From positions 47,565,079 through 47,625,078 of the forward strand of contig CM055096.1 in the NCBI GenBank assembly GCA_029204225.1: a stretch of DNA of 60,000 bases, written 5' to 3'. A model generated the notes under the pieces. It ran no database searches and was not told where the DNA came from. It saw only the letters and a program-made list of their open reading frames with translations. A program made the translations under genes and the position numbers. This DNA is from Diphasiastrum complanatum. Its lineage: Eukaryota > Streptophyta > Lycopodiopsida > Lycopodiales > Lycopodiaceae. Positions 21,908 to 35,521 of this stretch are shown piece by piece. The stretch's first letter is position 1, and each line of letters begins with the position of its first letter.

Positions 21908-22731
21908 TGTTGTGCCGGCGCCTCAAAGGGCGTTGGGACTTGAGCGGTTTTCCCAACACGCGCTTAAGTCTAACATTCATCCATTCTGCACTTACGTAAA
22001 AGCCAACTTAGAATCTGTCCCCAGAATGTAACCATAGGCAAAGACAAGCCGCACATGAAACCCAAGACATAGTTGTCGCCAAACTAACCAAATGGCATAG
22101 CGGCGAGCCACACATCGGTGACATGGACCCTTAGGCGCCGGTGATACAAACAGGTTGTAGTAAGGGTCCTTCCACTTGGACCAGTCCCGGAGGCGAAACC
22201 AAAATGGTAATCATCTCCAAGGATCAACTTTATTAAATTTGGAAGAGGTTACATTCATACATAGACTGACTGGTCTCGGAGCCACCAACACGTGCTGGGC
22301 ATAGTGTCTGGCTCGCGCTGGTAGAGGGAGCTGAGACTTGGTGACTAAATTTTTGGTGCTGGTTGAGTTTATCAAGTTTCTGTCTGTCGGACTCCCCCTA
22401 TAGTTCTGGTGTGATTCGGCGTGCCCCCTCTGTCCTGGAATATAGTGCTTTCTGGTAAAGCACGCTTTTCTAGACTTAGTTTTTATTTTGTTGATTAAGC
22501 CTGGCAAGCCTGACAAAATCAGTCTGGCTCCTGGCGGCAAAATCAACTTGGTTCCTGACTAGGTCATGACTCGAGCTCCAGAGTTAGCTCATGACTTGTG
22601 ACTACTTGATTGGCTCACCAAAGGTCGGAGGCTCAGTCCTTGGCTATCTAACTTGCTCTAGGACCTTAGGGAGCGTCACCCCTTAGAGTCTTACAGGGCA
22701 CACTGGGTGCACCCGAGTCAGCTTTACAACA
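21908..22731 (-). repeat. Chromovirus-type LTR, copy 1
   Basis: 824 bp begin TGTTGTGCCGGCG and end CTTTACAACA, i.e. TGTTG...CAACA. It shares most of its length with 25978-26896 and 28423-29304. With a primer site on its lower side it is the 5' LTR of a minus-strand element whose body is deleted. Confidence 0.85.
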
Positions 22732-25700
22732 GACATATATGCAACATATGTATTCTCTATATGCAATGTGCAAAAGAAAATAAATGTGAAACAAACCTAT
22801 GTATTGAAGCATTTGCCTTGAGTGCCAAACAAGTTGCTATCATAACCTGCCTTTTGAGGCAATAAGTAGATTTGGATGTCATTACATGAATACATCCATA
22901 ATAAGCTTATAGATATTTGATTGATCACAAACATTGCATCAATGAGGAATGAAAGTCTACTAGTGGTATCGAATAATAGTGTCAATCCCATGCCATTGCT
23001 TTTGATTGTAGCAAAATCAATTACGAACTTTCAAGGAACATATTGGGTGCAACACCGAGAGAAAGTCTATGTGCAAAGACCAAATAGAGAGCTATGATAA
23101 GCGGCTTTCATTCTAAGAAAAATGAATTCTTAGCTGAAAAAACAACACCAAAGAAGAAATATAATGGGGCATGCCAAACGGAAAGGAAGGACAGGGTGGT
23201 GTCACGCCAAAATGAAGAAATAAGACGCTGAAATTCGAGCTAGTCACGCCAAAAAGGCTGCTTGGGTTCAGCTTCCCAAGCTCGGCGTGCAAGAGCGAGC
23301 AGCTGCCCAAGGACACATTTGCCAATGGTTGCATCTGCATCTGCAACCAGTAGGGGTACGCATGCCTCCCATACCCACCACCAAATCCCATCCATCCCAC
23401 CACCACATCCCATCCGATTGCCCAAAGACTGAACGGACAATCCGCACTACCACCCAGCTGAGTGCTGCCGCATGTGAAAGGTCATTCGTGTCTCTTGTGG
23501 GACTGAACGACTGAACTCTGAAGTCGTCTCTTCAGAGCCATCTATTCTAAACTTCTCTTGATCTCTGATCTTCAAGCTGCCGTCAGTGCCGTGTATACTT
23601 CTGTAGTTCTGTACTGAGAAGATGAATGTTAATGAAAATGGTGGACGACTGTGGAGTTTGTGCCATACAAGATCTCAGAGAGGTGTGGTGGACCTGGGAT
23701 TCTGGAGTCAGGAGCAGCGAGCTGGCTGCTGAAGCCTCAAGGATAGCTCTTTCACAGTCTTTCAGCAGGCTTCACGAATCACTGTTCAGCATGCACTTTA
23801 CAGGCGTGCTAAAACAGCTATCCTTGATCTTTTTGACTTATCGGATCTCCAGCCTCCATATAGGCCTGGCCGCCTGAAGTTCTTGTCAAGTGACAACGTA
23901 CCAGCCTGGTGCAACAATGAGTCATGACTGTCGAGCAGGGAGCCGGACTCATTAGTAATTAGTAATTACTCAGGGGTCCGGAAATATCTGGCCAACAAAT
24001 TTTATTGAGCGTACGTTTCATAATTATTGAAGTTCTTTACAATTTGAGCCTAGCATTAAATAGCCAACAAAATCTGCTGGGATTAAGGCTTTGAGCTATT
24101 TTCAACTTTCAAGTGTTGCCAAGCCGTAAATACACAGTGCACACTGCACCGAACGCAACGCAGACGGCAGCAATGCAGCAGATCAGCTCAGCAGATATAT
24201 TCGTATATAGTGCTCGCAAAAAACCAACAAATACAAACATCCAATTGTTGAAATTTATTTTCTCTGGCTTTATTTTAGATTTATTTACTTTTTGATGGTA
24301 AAAAAGCAGCGGCCTTTATAAATTTCAGCTTCTAAGGTTTTAGATTAACCTTTTATCTATTTCAAAAAATAATTATCTGGGTTTTTAATAAGGTCAGTTT
24401 ACAACTTTTTTACGATCGGAGCAATGGTACATACAGACTGTACTATAGATTATTGGTAGTGTAGAATACTGTAAATTCATTATACAGCTTGGGGCTTATT
24501 GCATGACGTCTCTCAGGAGTCACGACTCAGGAGCTTTAATCTTATGTCACCTACTCTATATGAGACCCTGTCATGGGATTTTACTGTTGCTTATACACAT
24601 TGCATACAGCATTTCTTCTGAACAATATGGGTTATAAGTTGTTATAATTATGAGTTATGGGTTGTAGCACTATAGTTTGTGCATGTGAGTCGTGAGTCGT
24701 GACTACATATCGTGTATTCCAGTCTACGTGGAATCAGGACCGTTCTGGTCAAATTTGAGTCGATTACAACAGGTAACATTAACAATGAACAGCACGTCCC
24801 TGACTCCTGGTTTCGTCCTCCCAAAAAGCCTTGACCGGGGCCCCGGGTGCTGGCCATGGAGCAGCCTGAAGGGTGGCCAGTAGCCAGTACTGAGAGTCTG
24901 AGTATCCGCTTGGTAATTGCTAGAAATCTCCTATCGAGTCTCATGAGACTCTCAAGTCTCGACTCTCATCTTCAACCAGTTGCAATACGATGAGATATTT
25001 CGGATTTTGGGTACATGGGCGTTAGGAATTTATGGGCTTTGTCCCAGGCTGTAGTGCAGACTCCACACTTTTGAAAGTGATTGTAAACGAGGTGGTGTGC
25101 CATTGAGCTTGAAATATCATTGGCAAGGCTGGCAACTAGTGTGAATCATGTAAACGGTGTCCCTACATAGTTTTTGATAAGGGACTCCCTGTCTTTTTGG
25201 TGTCGTGGGCAAATATTGTAAACAGTGTAACAAATGTCTATATCACACAACTACCTTAAACATCAAGAGTCTTGAGACTTGCATCATACGACCTAGGTGC
25301 TAGACATGATCCGCTTTCCACCAACCCTTCTCTTGAAATCTTCAATGAATGTTCAACCAGCACTAACCTTCTGGACTTCAACTAGGCAAGGAATCATTAG
25401 TTTATTGAGCACTTTATTGAAGCTAGTTAATTATCTTGGGAACATCAAGTTATCTATAAGCTGACTTTGGAAGGTCACGCTGGTTCATTTTTGTGTGGTC
25501 TTGACTCTTGTAGCTTCCCTGAAAATTGTTGCCAGCTAGCTATGAATTGGTGGGTAGACCGATTTTGAATTTATATACCATGGGGAGTTGGGGAGGGTCA
25601 AATGTTGTAAACTTGGCCCACTGGCCACGGGCACGCGTGCAAGCTGCCAGTTGGGATCCCACCCGCAACCGCGTAGCCACCTGCCTATATGTGACCCTAA

Positions 25701-25977
25701 AAAGGTTGATACCAGGGGACATGAGATAATGTGCAACCACTTCTTATATGGAAAGGAACCCAAGGACCCTTTCTGTTATGGGACAATGATGGAGAACAAG
25801 CATGCGCTTAGGCACCTTCATGCAAGCAGGCAGGCGCACAAGCCTCCTGTGTGTGGATTGACCAAACTGTTCAACACCAACAATGGTAAGCATAAATTGT
25901 AATGTTGTAACCCACAAATAATAAGACATTCCCTAACTTCTAACGTTTTGATATCTATGAGAGACAAATAGCCTTAG
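22732..25977. other. 3.2 kb without a recognised gene
   Basis: Open frames are short (under 105 codons), overlap on both strands and show no domain. Short repeated phrases around ACTCGTGAGTC / CAGGAGTCAC occur near 24510-24960. No RNA gene was recognised. Confidence 0.5.
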
Positions 25978-26896
25978 TGTTGCGCCGGCGCCTCAAAGGG
26001 CGTTGGGACTTGAGCGGTTTCCCCAACACGTGCTTAAGTCTAACATTCATCCATCATGCACTTACGTAAAAGCCGACTTAGAAACATGACAAGCTTAACC
26101 ATTCAGACTTAAGAAAACTGAAATCCCAACCAACCCGAAAGCCAACTCAGAATTCGTCCCCAAAAGGTAACCAAAGGCAAAGACAAGCCACACATGGGAC
26201 TCAAGGCATAGTGGTCGCCAAACTGACGAAATGGCATAGCGGCGAGCCACACGTCGATGATGTCGACCCTTAGGCGCCGGCGACGCAAAAAGGTTGTAGT
26301 AAGGGTCCTTCCACTTGAACCAGTCCCGGAGGCGAAACCGAAATGGTAATCATCCCCAAGGATCAACTTTATTAAATTTGGAAGAGGTTACATTCATACA
26401 TAGACTGACCGGTCTCGGGGCCACCAACACGTGTTGGGCATTGTGCCTGGCTCGTGCTGGTAGAGGGAGCTGAGACCTGGCAACTGGATTCCTGGTGCTG
26501 GTTGAGCTGCCCAAGTTTCTGTCTGCCGGACTCCCCCTATAGTTCTGGTGTGATTCGGTGCACCCCCTCTGTCCTGAAATATAGTGCTTTCTGGTAAAGC
26601 ACGCTTTTTAGAACTTAGTTTTTATTTTGCTGATTAAGCCTGGCAAGCTTGGCAGAATCAGTCTGGCTCCCGAACATGGGTCTCGGGAGCCGTCCCGGCG
26701 GCAAAATCAACTTGCTTCATGACTAGGCCATGACTCGATCTCTAGAGCTAGCTTATGACTTGTGAGTACTTGACTGGCTCACCACAGGTCGGAGGCTCAG
26801 TCCTTTGACTTCCTAACTCGCTCTGGGATCTTTAGGGAGTGTCACCTCTTAGAGTCTTACAGGGCACGTTGGTGCACCTGAGTCATCTTTACAACA
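25978..26896 (-). repeat. Chromovirus 3' LTR
   Basis: 919 bp, TGTTGCGCCGG to CTTTACAACA. It carries the features shared with copies 1 and 3: GGGACTTGAGCGGTTT, GGTTACATTCATACATAGAC and CTGGTAAAGCACGC. It is preceded on the minus strand by the polypurine tract. Confidence 0.85.
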
Positions 26897-27219
26897 TCCT
26901 CCCCTCATTTAAAAAAGTTGATGTCCTCATCAGGGCCAAACTAGACCTAGAACACATGGCACGGGCTTAATTCACCGGCCGTAACAACTTTAAATTAAAG
27001 CTACATTGGCAGTAGCACAGGAAAAGTGTAGATCAAGTTCACTTACGTAGAACCTATGTAAAGCTGCAAGTGATTTATTGACAAACTAAGAAAGATACCT
27101 GGAAGTTCCTTGAACTTCAGAGTGGTCGTGAGTGTTCATACATGAGACATGCCGCTAGGTAGTGCATTGTGTGCCAATATGGAAAAATGGCTGTTGCGTT
27201 GATTTTTCTGCAAGTAATC

Positions 27220-27609
27220 TTATAGCACTTCCGGGGCTCTCGCCTTAAATTTGTCTTCGTACTCCCAAGAAGCCTCAATGAGTGGAGCCCGTAGCCACTT
27301 CACTAGATATTCGCGTTGAACACCAGTTCGCTTTCTATGTGCCAATATTTGTTCTGGTACAAGTTGTCTCTTTGTATCCTCAAGTGCAGTTGGTGGGTGA
27401 CGGAGTTCGAGTTGTCGATCAAATCGCTCATCCAATTTGTCTCGTTTGAGTAATGAGATGTGAAACACATTGTGGATATCCAAGCTGGATGGCAGCGCCA
27501 ATCGATAAGCCACTGGGTTGATCTTGTTTGTGACATAATATGGCCCAGCATAAGGTAGAACAAACTTATGAGATAAGCCTTTTGGCAACGTGATATTTTT
27601 AGTGTTCAT
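27220..27609 (-). CDS. Chromovirus integrase C-terminus with chromodomain
   Basis: 129 residues are open. The first part (LPKGLSHKFVLPYAGPYYV, AYRLALPSSLDIHNVFHISLL) is the integrase GPF/Y-type module. The last part, QILAHRKRTGVQREYLVKWL then ASWEYEDKF, is a chromodomain with the usual tyrosine/tryptophan residues. In chromoviruses this domain steers integration to marked chromatin. The frame joins the upstream integrase core with one in-frame interruption at about 27606-27612. Confidence 0.88.
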   Translation of the reverse strand: MNTKNITLPKGLSHKFVLPYAGPYYVTNKINPVAYRLALPSSLDIHNVFHISLLKRDKLDERFDRQLELRHPPTALEDTKRQLVPEQILAHRKRTGVQREYLVKWLRAPLIEASWEYEDKFKARAPEVL

Positions 27610-28415
27610 CCAAACTTGATCTCCTTCTTAAATTTCAGTTCTCGTCGATGTGGGTTCACATCAGCTGCCATGCTTCGTTTTGATTGCTCCAAGAATGCCT
27701 TCACCTCTGTAAGCTTTGTGTGCCACTCATTGATGAATTCCTCCACAGTGGGTACTGGAGTTTCTTGCACGCCTGTAAGAAAAGAGCTCGGAACAATTGG
27801 TAACCGATCATTGCTTATCTCGAAGGGTGCCTTTCCAGTAGATCTGTTCACTTGGTTGTTATGCGCGAACTCGAGGATATCCAAGTAGCTGACCCAATCA
27901 GATTGGTCCCAAGCGACATAATTTCGTAAATATTGTTCAATCTGTCGATTGACTCGCTCAGTCTGCCCATCTGTTTGAGGGTGATAAGCAGTGCTGAAAT
28001 TTAGTCCAGTTCCCACGAAGTGAAAAAGACAAGTCCAAAACTTTCCTACGAACTTGGTGTCTCGATCGGAAATAATCGTTCTAGGTAGGCCATGGTATTT
28101 GAAGACACATTTGAAAAATAACCTTGCCACTTCTTCGGTTGTCACTGAACTTTTAGTTGGTACAAGGTGAGCTTGTTTTGAAAAACAGTCAACCACCACA
28201 TCTGTGTCTACCTTGAGAGTAGATGTAACATTTCTGGTTGGCAAGCTGAATTGTTCCACTACGCTCCTTGAGATATAGTTATGTGAAGCTCCAGAGTCAA
28301 TCATGAAATCTGACTTCCTCCCTGCGATCTTCCCTGATAAGAATAACAATCTTGAACTAGTCTTGGGAGTTGCCCCATGGAAGTTCCTTTCCATACTTGT
28401 GTGTCGTCCACCCAC
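27606..28415 (-). CDS. Protease start fused to integrase core by deletion
   Basis: A 269-codon frame starts with retropepsin sequence (FMIDSGASHNYISRSV) and, after TSTLKV, runs directly into integrase (VVVDCFSKQAHLVP, TIISDRDTKFVGKFW, AYHPQTDGQTERVN). The second catalytic Asp and the Glu are present; the first Asp region is altered to DTDVVVD. Reverse transcriptase and RNase H, normally between, are missing, yet the frame is preserved across the junction. Confidence 0.88.
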   Translation of the reverse strand: MGGRHTSMERNFHGATPKTSSRLLFLSGKIAGRKSDFMIDSGASHNYISRSVVEQFSLPTRNVTSTLKVDTDVVVDCFSKQAHLVPTKSSVTTEEVARLFFKCVFKYHGLPRTIISDRDTKFVGKFWTCLFHFVGTGLNFSTAYHPQTDGQTERVNRQIEQYLRNYVAWDQSDWVSYLDILEFAHNNQVNRSTGKAPFEISNDRLPIVPSSFLTGVQETPVPTVEEFINEWHTKLTEVKAFLEQSKRSMAADVNPHRRELKFKKEIKFG

Positions 28416-28422
28416 AAATGTA

Positions 28423-29304
28423 CCTCAAAGGGCGCTGGGACTTGAGCGGTTTTCCCAACACGCGCTTAAGTCTAACATTCATCCATCATGCACTTACGTA
28501 AAAGCCGACTTAGAAACGTAACAAGCTTAACCATTCAGACTTAAGAAAACTGGAATCCCAACCAACCCACAAGCCAACTCAAAATCCGTCCCCAAAAGGT
28601 AACCAAAGGCAAAGACAAGCCACACATGGAACTCAAGGCATAGTCGACGCCAAACTGACCAAATGGCAGCAGCGAGCCACACGTCGGTGACGTGGACCCT
28701 TAGGCGCCGGCGACGCAAAATGGTTGTAGTAAGGGTCCTTCCACTTGGACCAGTCCCGAAGGCGAAACTGAAATGGTAATCATCCCAAAGGATCAACTTT
28801 ATTAAATTTGGAAGATGTTACATTCATACATAGACTGACCGGTCTCGGGGCCACCAACACGTGCTGGGCATCGTGCCGGTGAAGGGAGCTGAGACCTGGC
28901 GACTGGATTCCTGACGCTGGTTGAGTTGCCCAAGTTTCTGTCTGCCGGACTCCCCCTATAGTTCTGGTGTGATTCGGCGCACCCCCTCTGTCTTGAAATA
29001 TAGTGCTTTCTGGTAAAGCACGCTTTTTAGGACTTAGTTTTTATTTTGCTGATTAAGTCTGGGAAGCCTGGCAGAATCAGTCTGGCTCCCGAACATGGGT
29101 CCCGGGAGCCGTCCCGGCGGCAGAATTAACTTGCTTCCTGACTAGGCCATGACTCGAGCTCCAGAGCTAGCTCATGACTTGTGACTACTTGTCTGGCTCA
29201 CCACAAGTCGGAGGCTCAATCCTTTGACTTCCTAACTCGCTCTGGGACCTTTAGGAGTGTCACCCCTTAGAGTCTTACAGGGCACCTGAGTCGGCTTTAC
29301 AACA
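28423..29304 (-). repeat. Chromovirus 5' LTR, inner end truncated
   Basis: 882 bp homologous to 25978-26896 but lacking the TGTTGTGCCGGCG terminus, which was removed with the adjacent primer site. The outer end is intact (CTTTACAACA at 29304). Confidence 0.8.
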
Positions 29305-30360
29305 CAGCCTAAGGCTTTTTCCATTTGCAACGTGCTCATACCTGAAGCTTTTAATCTGTGAAGGCCAGGAACTTGGAATTGGGAAGCAGCTTGTCTGGGT
29401 TTCTAGTTGCCAATTGCAAACAACTGAGGAGAATTAAGATGTCTCCGTGACACTAGAGACTCGAGAGTAGGCACTAAGCAAAATGTTAAAAAGTAGCTGG
29501 ATCATAGTTTTTTATATTGCATTCTGGATCACAATTGTAAAATAGTGTTAGCGTTTGGGTGTTTTATAACTGAATTAAGGTATAAAGCGATAACACGAGA
29601 CCCCGAAGCTAGCACGTCCTTATAGTTTACAAGCTGCAAATTGAGATGTATACTTCTTTTGATAACAACGACCGTGACAAAGGCTCAACTAGTTTTTCTC
29701 TTCACCATATAGCAATGCCCCCAAAACTATGCGCCACTGACGAGCACCGTCCACCAATAGTCTAATACCTATCTTTTCCAAACTTTGCTGGAAAAGTACT
29801 GTAAAGTTTAAACTGTGGAGACTGAGTCAGAGAGCCTCTACTCAAATTTTGAAAGTCAGTCGCCACCGTAAGACTGCAGTTGCACGATAATTCAAGCCTC
29901 AAGGAATCTGACAAGCTGCGCAGCTAGTTTCTCGCTGATTCAGCTTTCCATTATCCGACTTCCAAGTTCCAAGTCAGTCCTTTGAAATTTGTGCATCAGT
30001 GAGTGTAGCTGCTCATGCTACCTGACACCTGACTAATGAGTGATGAGTCAATGCTGGCGATGAGGCATAGATATATCATGTTAGAGAGCGGGTGGTGGAT
30101 GTCGGCGGTTGACTGAAATGACTCTCAATCTGGGGATATGACTAAATGGTCATGCTCACCCCAGCCTCCAGGACTAAATACTTTGTATTCAACTGATAAA
30201 AGTCAGTTTGTTTAATTCGAGAGCACAGATTGCCAAGCTCATGATTTAGTCTTAACTTGAGGTTACCTTGCTTTTCTAAGGATACCAAATGGAGAGAAAA
30301 AAAACTTAACAAATTCAATGATGGAGACGAAGCTCCCCAACAATGCATCTTGGGTTAGCA
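29305..30360. other. No recognised gene
   Basis: Only short frames, with no family match. Phrases such as CAAGCCTCAAGGAATCTGACAA occur, but no repeat, RNA gene or element border could be supported. Confidence 0.45.
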
Positions 30361-30371
30361 TTATTGGACTA

Positions 30372-30379
<8 letters not shown>

Positions 30380-30418
<39 letters not shown>

Positions 30419-30818
30419 CTAGCATAGTGTGCTCACGGACGTCCGATGGTATGTATGTGTATGTGTATGTGTGTGTGTGTAAATGTATATGTGTATATAT
30501 ATGTATGTGTATGTATATTTATATGTATAGTATGTGTATGTGTACATGTATATGCATACATGTATGTATATGTATGTGTATGTATATTTATATGTTTATG
30601 TGTATATGTATGTGTACGCATTTATATGTATATATATATGTGTGTGTGTGTATGTCTACGTGAATGTGCATATGTATGTGTGTACATGTGTATATGTGTG
30701 TATATATGGATGTATGTGTATGTGTGTGTATATATGGATGTATATGTGTATGTATTTATATGTGTGTATGTATATGTATGTATGTCTACGTGTGTATATA
30801 TATGTGTGTGTATGTGTG

Positions 30819-30868
<50 letters not shown>

Positions 30869-31000
30869 TATGTATATGTGTGTCTGTAGATGTGTATGTG
30901 TTGTATGTGTGTGTGTATGTGCATGTGTATCTGTGTGTGAATATGTGTGTGTATCTATACGTGTCTATGTATGTATGTGTAAGCATGTGTATAATCAGTG
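30380..31000. repeat. Compound TA / TATG / TG microsatellite
   Basis: A pure TA run at about 30380-30410 is followed by roughly 550 bp of TATG, TGTG and TATA mixtures, with a pure TG run at about 30835-30864. Long overlapping open frames in five frames (for example 30446-30889) are products of the repeat and are not genes. A second TG run is at 31452-31473. Confidence 0.95.
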
Positions 31001-32352
<1,352 letters not shown>

Positions 32353-32594
32353 ACATGTGCACAGTCCCCAAAAAAAACGAAGAGCAACAAAAACCAGAGG
32401 ATTTGAACCTTTGCATTTGCGTTTCAGGTCCTTGTCCGAAAACAAACTCATATCCTTCACGTGATGTGGACGGACGCAGACTGGCGGCTCACACAGCGTA
32501 GATCAAAGAAGAGGAATTTAAAAAATAGGTGGTCCAAAGCCTCAAAATAAGTCTTTCGACACATCGTTTCAAGTTTCTGATGTGCCGAACCAAG

Positions 32595-33079
32595 CATTAG
32601 AGGAGTTCTAAATCCAAAAAAGACTCTTTGTAAAGATTCTTTTTATGTTTTTTTCTCAAATTATTCTTACACATGGACCAATCAAAACACTCAAATTTGA
32701 AATCTACGTAACATAACTTTTTTGAGTCCACATTTTGATTCCACACTAAAAATGGCATAACTTTTTAGTGGTAAGTCCAATTTAGCGGAGTTTGGTGCAT
32801 TGGAAAGCGCTCAACAAGCGCTTTCCAATGATATGTTACATGACATACTTCTGAGTTATGATTAAAAAGTTATGGCAAGTCAAAAGTATTTGTGTTATAA
32901 TATTTTAATAATATAAAGGACATCTTGCACGAATGCTTAAAGGCTATTTTTTGAACTCAAATCTCCCCTAATGTTATTTCAGAATGACAATTGCAAATCC
33001 ATAATGCTCCGAAATGATGTTCCGACCCTTCTTACTTGAAAGAAAATGTTGTTGATGTGCTTTCATTAACTTTTGTAAG
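32595..33079 (+). mobile_element. Fragment: left end of the TIR transposon family
   Basis: It starts GCATTAGAGGAGTTC and matches 247-375 over about 125 bp, including TTGTAAAGAT and TTTGAAATCTACGTAAC. After about 32720 the match fades. The following sequence contains an inverted pair AAGCGCT...AGCGCTT near 32805-32825. It is preceded by AG, as is the left end of the complete element. Confidence 0.75.
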
Positions 33080-34640
33080 CATTAGAGAAAATATGGGCTC
33101 AAAGAGGGCCCTATAAAAAATGCCATGTAGGAGAGAGAAAAATAACTATAAAGTAATTATAATATCATTTTCTAACTTCTTTACGCATCTGCCCGCACTA
33201 CTTTCCATGTAAATGAATGCACCTTAGTTTAGTCACATCAAACTTCACTGGTGCTTAGCCATAGTTAAAATATATTTTTTTAAAATGCTGAAATATTTCA
33301 GGAATATTGTATCCTATTGATCCATATTCATTGCAACATCCAGATTTTCATTTGGTGAGTCAGTTAATAATCTATGTATCATGGTAAAAATGGCCTTTTG
33401 GGTTACCGTGAGAATTTGATGCTCTATGGGAATGCACATTCAATGCAAAGAATATATTATTTCGAAGAGGAATCAAGAAAAATATCAAAGAAGTTCGAAG
33501 ACAAATCTACAAAGATGAAAACTTGTTTGGATGAAAATGAGATGCTCAAGGAGGAGATCCAAAGGTTGAAATCTTCTTTGCATCATTATACAACTAGTAA
33601 TGATGAGATAAAAATTGCATTTCAATCCATGCGTACTCATATTTGTCTCTTGTTAAAGATATAGATGTGCTCAACAAAAATGTCGAAGCAACAAGAGGAA
33701 AAGACTGGTAAACAAAGATATATGTAATCTATCATCCAGAGGAGGTAATAGAAAAAGACGAATCCGTGCATTCAAATAAGTTATAGCTTATTTGGTATTG
33801 AATATTGCTTGAACTTTTTGATTCATTCATAATCACTAATTTTGTTATTTATTCATTTCAACTTTCTGTTGATTTGCTTATTATATACTGCTGTGAATAC
33901 TATGAGTGTCCTAATTTATACTAACATTTTCATGAACATTATGTTTGCAATTGCAAATCAGCATTGGTTGTTGAAGACCATTTGGCCGATGAGATTTCGA
34001 TTGGAAACTCACTAGGCTCTATCTTGACTTCTAAATCTATGAAATCAATGTTAAATAATAACAAAATGAAAAAGATTAAGACTTCAGTTACTGATAGCAT
34101 TATGGATGAAGTTGGAAAAATATTAGACACTACATTGCTTCATGGGGCATGTGACTTTTCTAGCATCAGTAGGAAGTATATGCAACAATGTTTAAGATGA
34201 TAAAGGAGGCATTTGCACAGGTAAATATTAAAAAGTTTCCAATCCCACGACCATTTCATCTTTTTAAAAAAAAGGACATGTTAGACCAAGGTATGCAGAC
34301 AATAGTTGGTAATCCATCTCATATCAATAAAGTGTATTGCTCGAAAGGAGAAAGTCTAGCTTATAACAATCCCAACAATTTATTTATTGACATTAATCAG
34401 TTATTAACATTCATCATAAATTTTTATGGTATTTCAAATGAGAATGTCAATAACAAGTTGATAGTTGTTCTCAAATTAGATGAGTATGAAATTATAAAAG
34501 GACAAAAAATTGAAAGATTCAGTCTCACAATCATGAATGGAGCACTTTCAAATTCAGAAGACTCAGAAGGCCTCAATTTCAGTGTTCAATCAAAAAATGT
34601 TATCTGGTGGTTGGCAACATTTCAGGTATAGCAGTTTCTT
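33080..34640 (+). mobile_element. Fragment: transposase-side end of a second transposon copy
   Basis: A diverged terminus (CATTAGAGAAAATATGGG) starts at 33080 and continues to AATGCCATGTAGGA, as in the right end of the complete element read inward. Transposase coding sequence follows in the expected orientation. The copy is cut off near 34640-34672, where a copia LTR fragment begins, so the rest of the element is missing. Confidence 0.75.
33300..34631 (+). pseudogene. Second transposase copy, N-terminal half
   Basis: Homologous to 9053-7618 on the other strand. Shared parts: GILYPIDP (GTLYPQDP in the other copy), GLLGY, a coiled coil, SLGSILTSKSM (SLGTILTCKST), MFKMIKEAFAQV, then IVVLKLDEYEIIKGQKIE with the candidate first catalytic Asp, and IWWLATFQV. 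Identity in the best part is roughly 60 percent. A one-base loss near 34170 breaks the frame. The CxxC and Glu parts are lost by truncation. Two copies at this distance show the motif block is under family-level conservation. Confidence 0.8.
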
Positions 34641-35521
34641 CGCATAATAAATAGGAATAATCATTTGAATAATCTAAAATGAGTTTTGGTCTCATATTAA
34701 CAATTTACCAAAATATGACTAAACTTGTTGAAATCTCTCACACTCCCTCTTCAACTAGTTTTGGCATAGTTTTAACCATAGTACTGTGATCCAACTTTAG
34801 AATGATCTTCATCCTAAGTATAGATCTCATTTTTAAGGTTCTAAAGTATCTTTCATAATTGATATAGAGAATAGTGTCCAAATTGGATGTTTTTCAATTT
34901 TACACATCAAGATATAACTAGAACATGAAGAACCAAATAGAATGTAAATGAAATGATTCCTCCATGTTTCAAACTTTGAACTCTTTGAAAAATTACAGCA
35001 ACCAAACAATAAATGTGAGTGATGACCATTTGCTTGCTTGTCTCCTCCAACTTTGTCCTTTCTTGATATGTGTCCACCATAAAACTCTATGAATGAGCCT
35101 CCATCTCCATCTTGCCACAAGATATCATCAACACTTGATGACTTGTCCATGAATGAGTGAAATAATGAACCTCCATTAGCTTCATTTCCATCAGCAAAGT
35201 CATCCAAGAATGCTAGTAAAACTCCAACAATAAGACATTGCAAGACAATGTAGTTAGTTTATCCATATATTAAACAATTTGCACACATCCACATAAAATT
35301 GGTCAAACATGAGATAGAACAAGTAAAGTAAACCTGAACAACACTTCCTTGCTACTCCTTTGAACTTACTTGAGTCTATAACCTACAAAAATAGATCCAT
35401 AACATCTTTTCCAAATAACCTTCATTTGATGCTCTTGACTAGATCCAAATTGCCACCTTTCCTTTTGTATTGTTGAAGCCCTTTGAGACCAACCTCTTGA
35501 TCATCAACTTGACCATCAAAA

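Larger units (their letters stand above)
25978..29304 (-). mobile_element. Internally deleted chromovirus (Ty3/gypsy with chromodomain)
   Basis: Two LTRs (25978-26896 and 28423-29304) flank 1.5 kb of minus-strand coding sequence. GAGGGGAGGA, a polypurine tract, abuts the 3' LTR at 26897-26906. The 28423 LTR has lost its first roughly 13 bases together with primer site, gag and most of protease. No 5-bp target duplication is evident at 25977 and 29305. Reverse transcriptase and RNase H are absent, so it could move only with help from a relative. Confidence 0.88.

Noticed and set aside
23113-23453. Gly/Trp-rich minus-strand frames
   Set aside because: Three overlapping short frames with no domain, start context or splice signals; likely composition effects.
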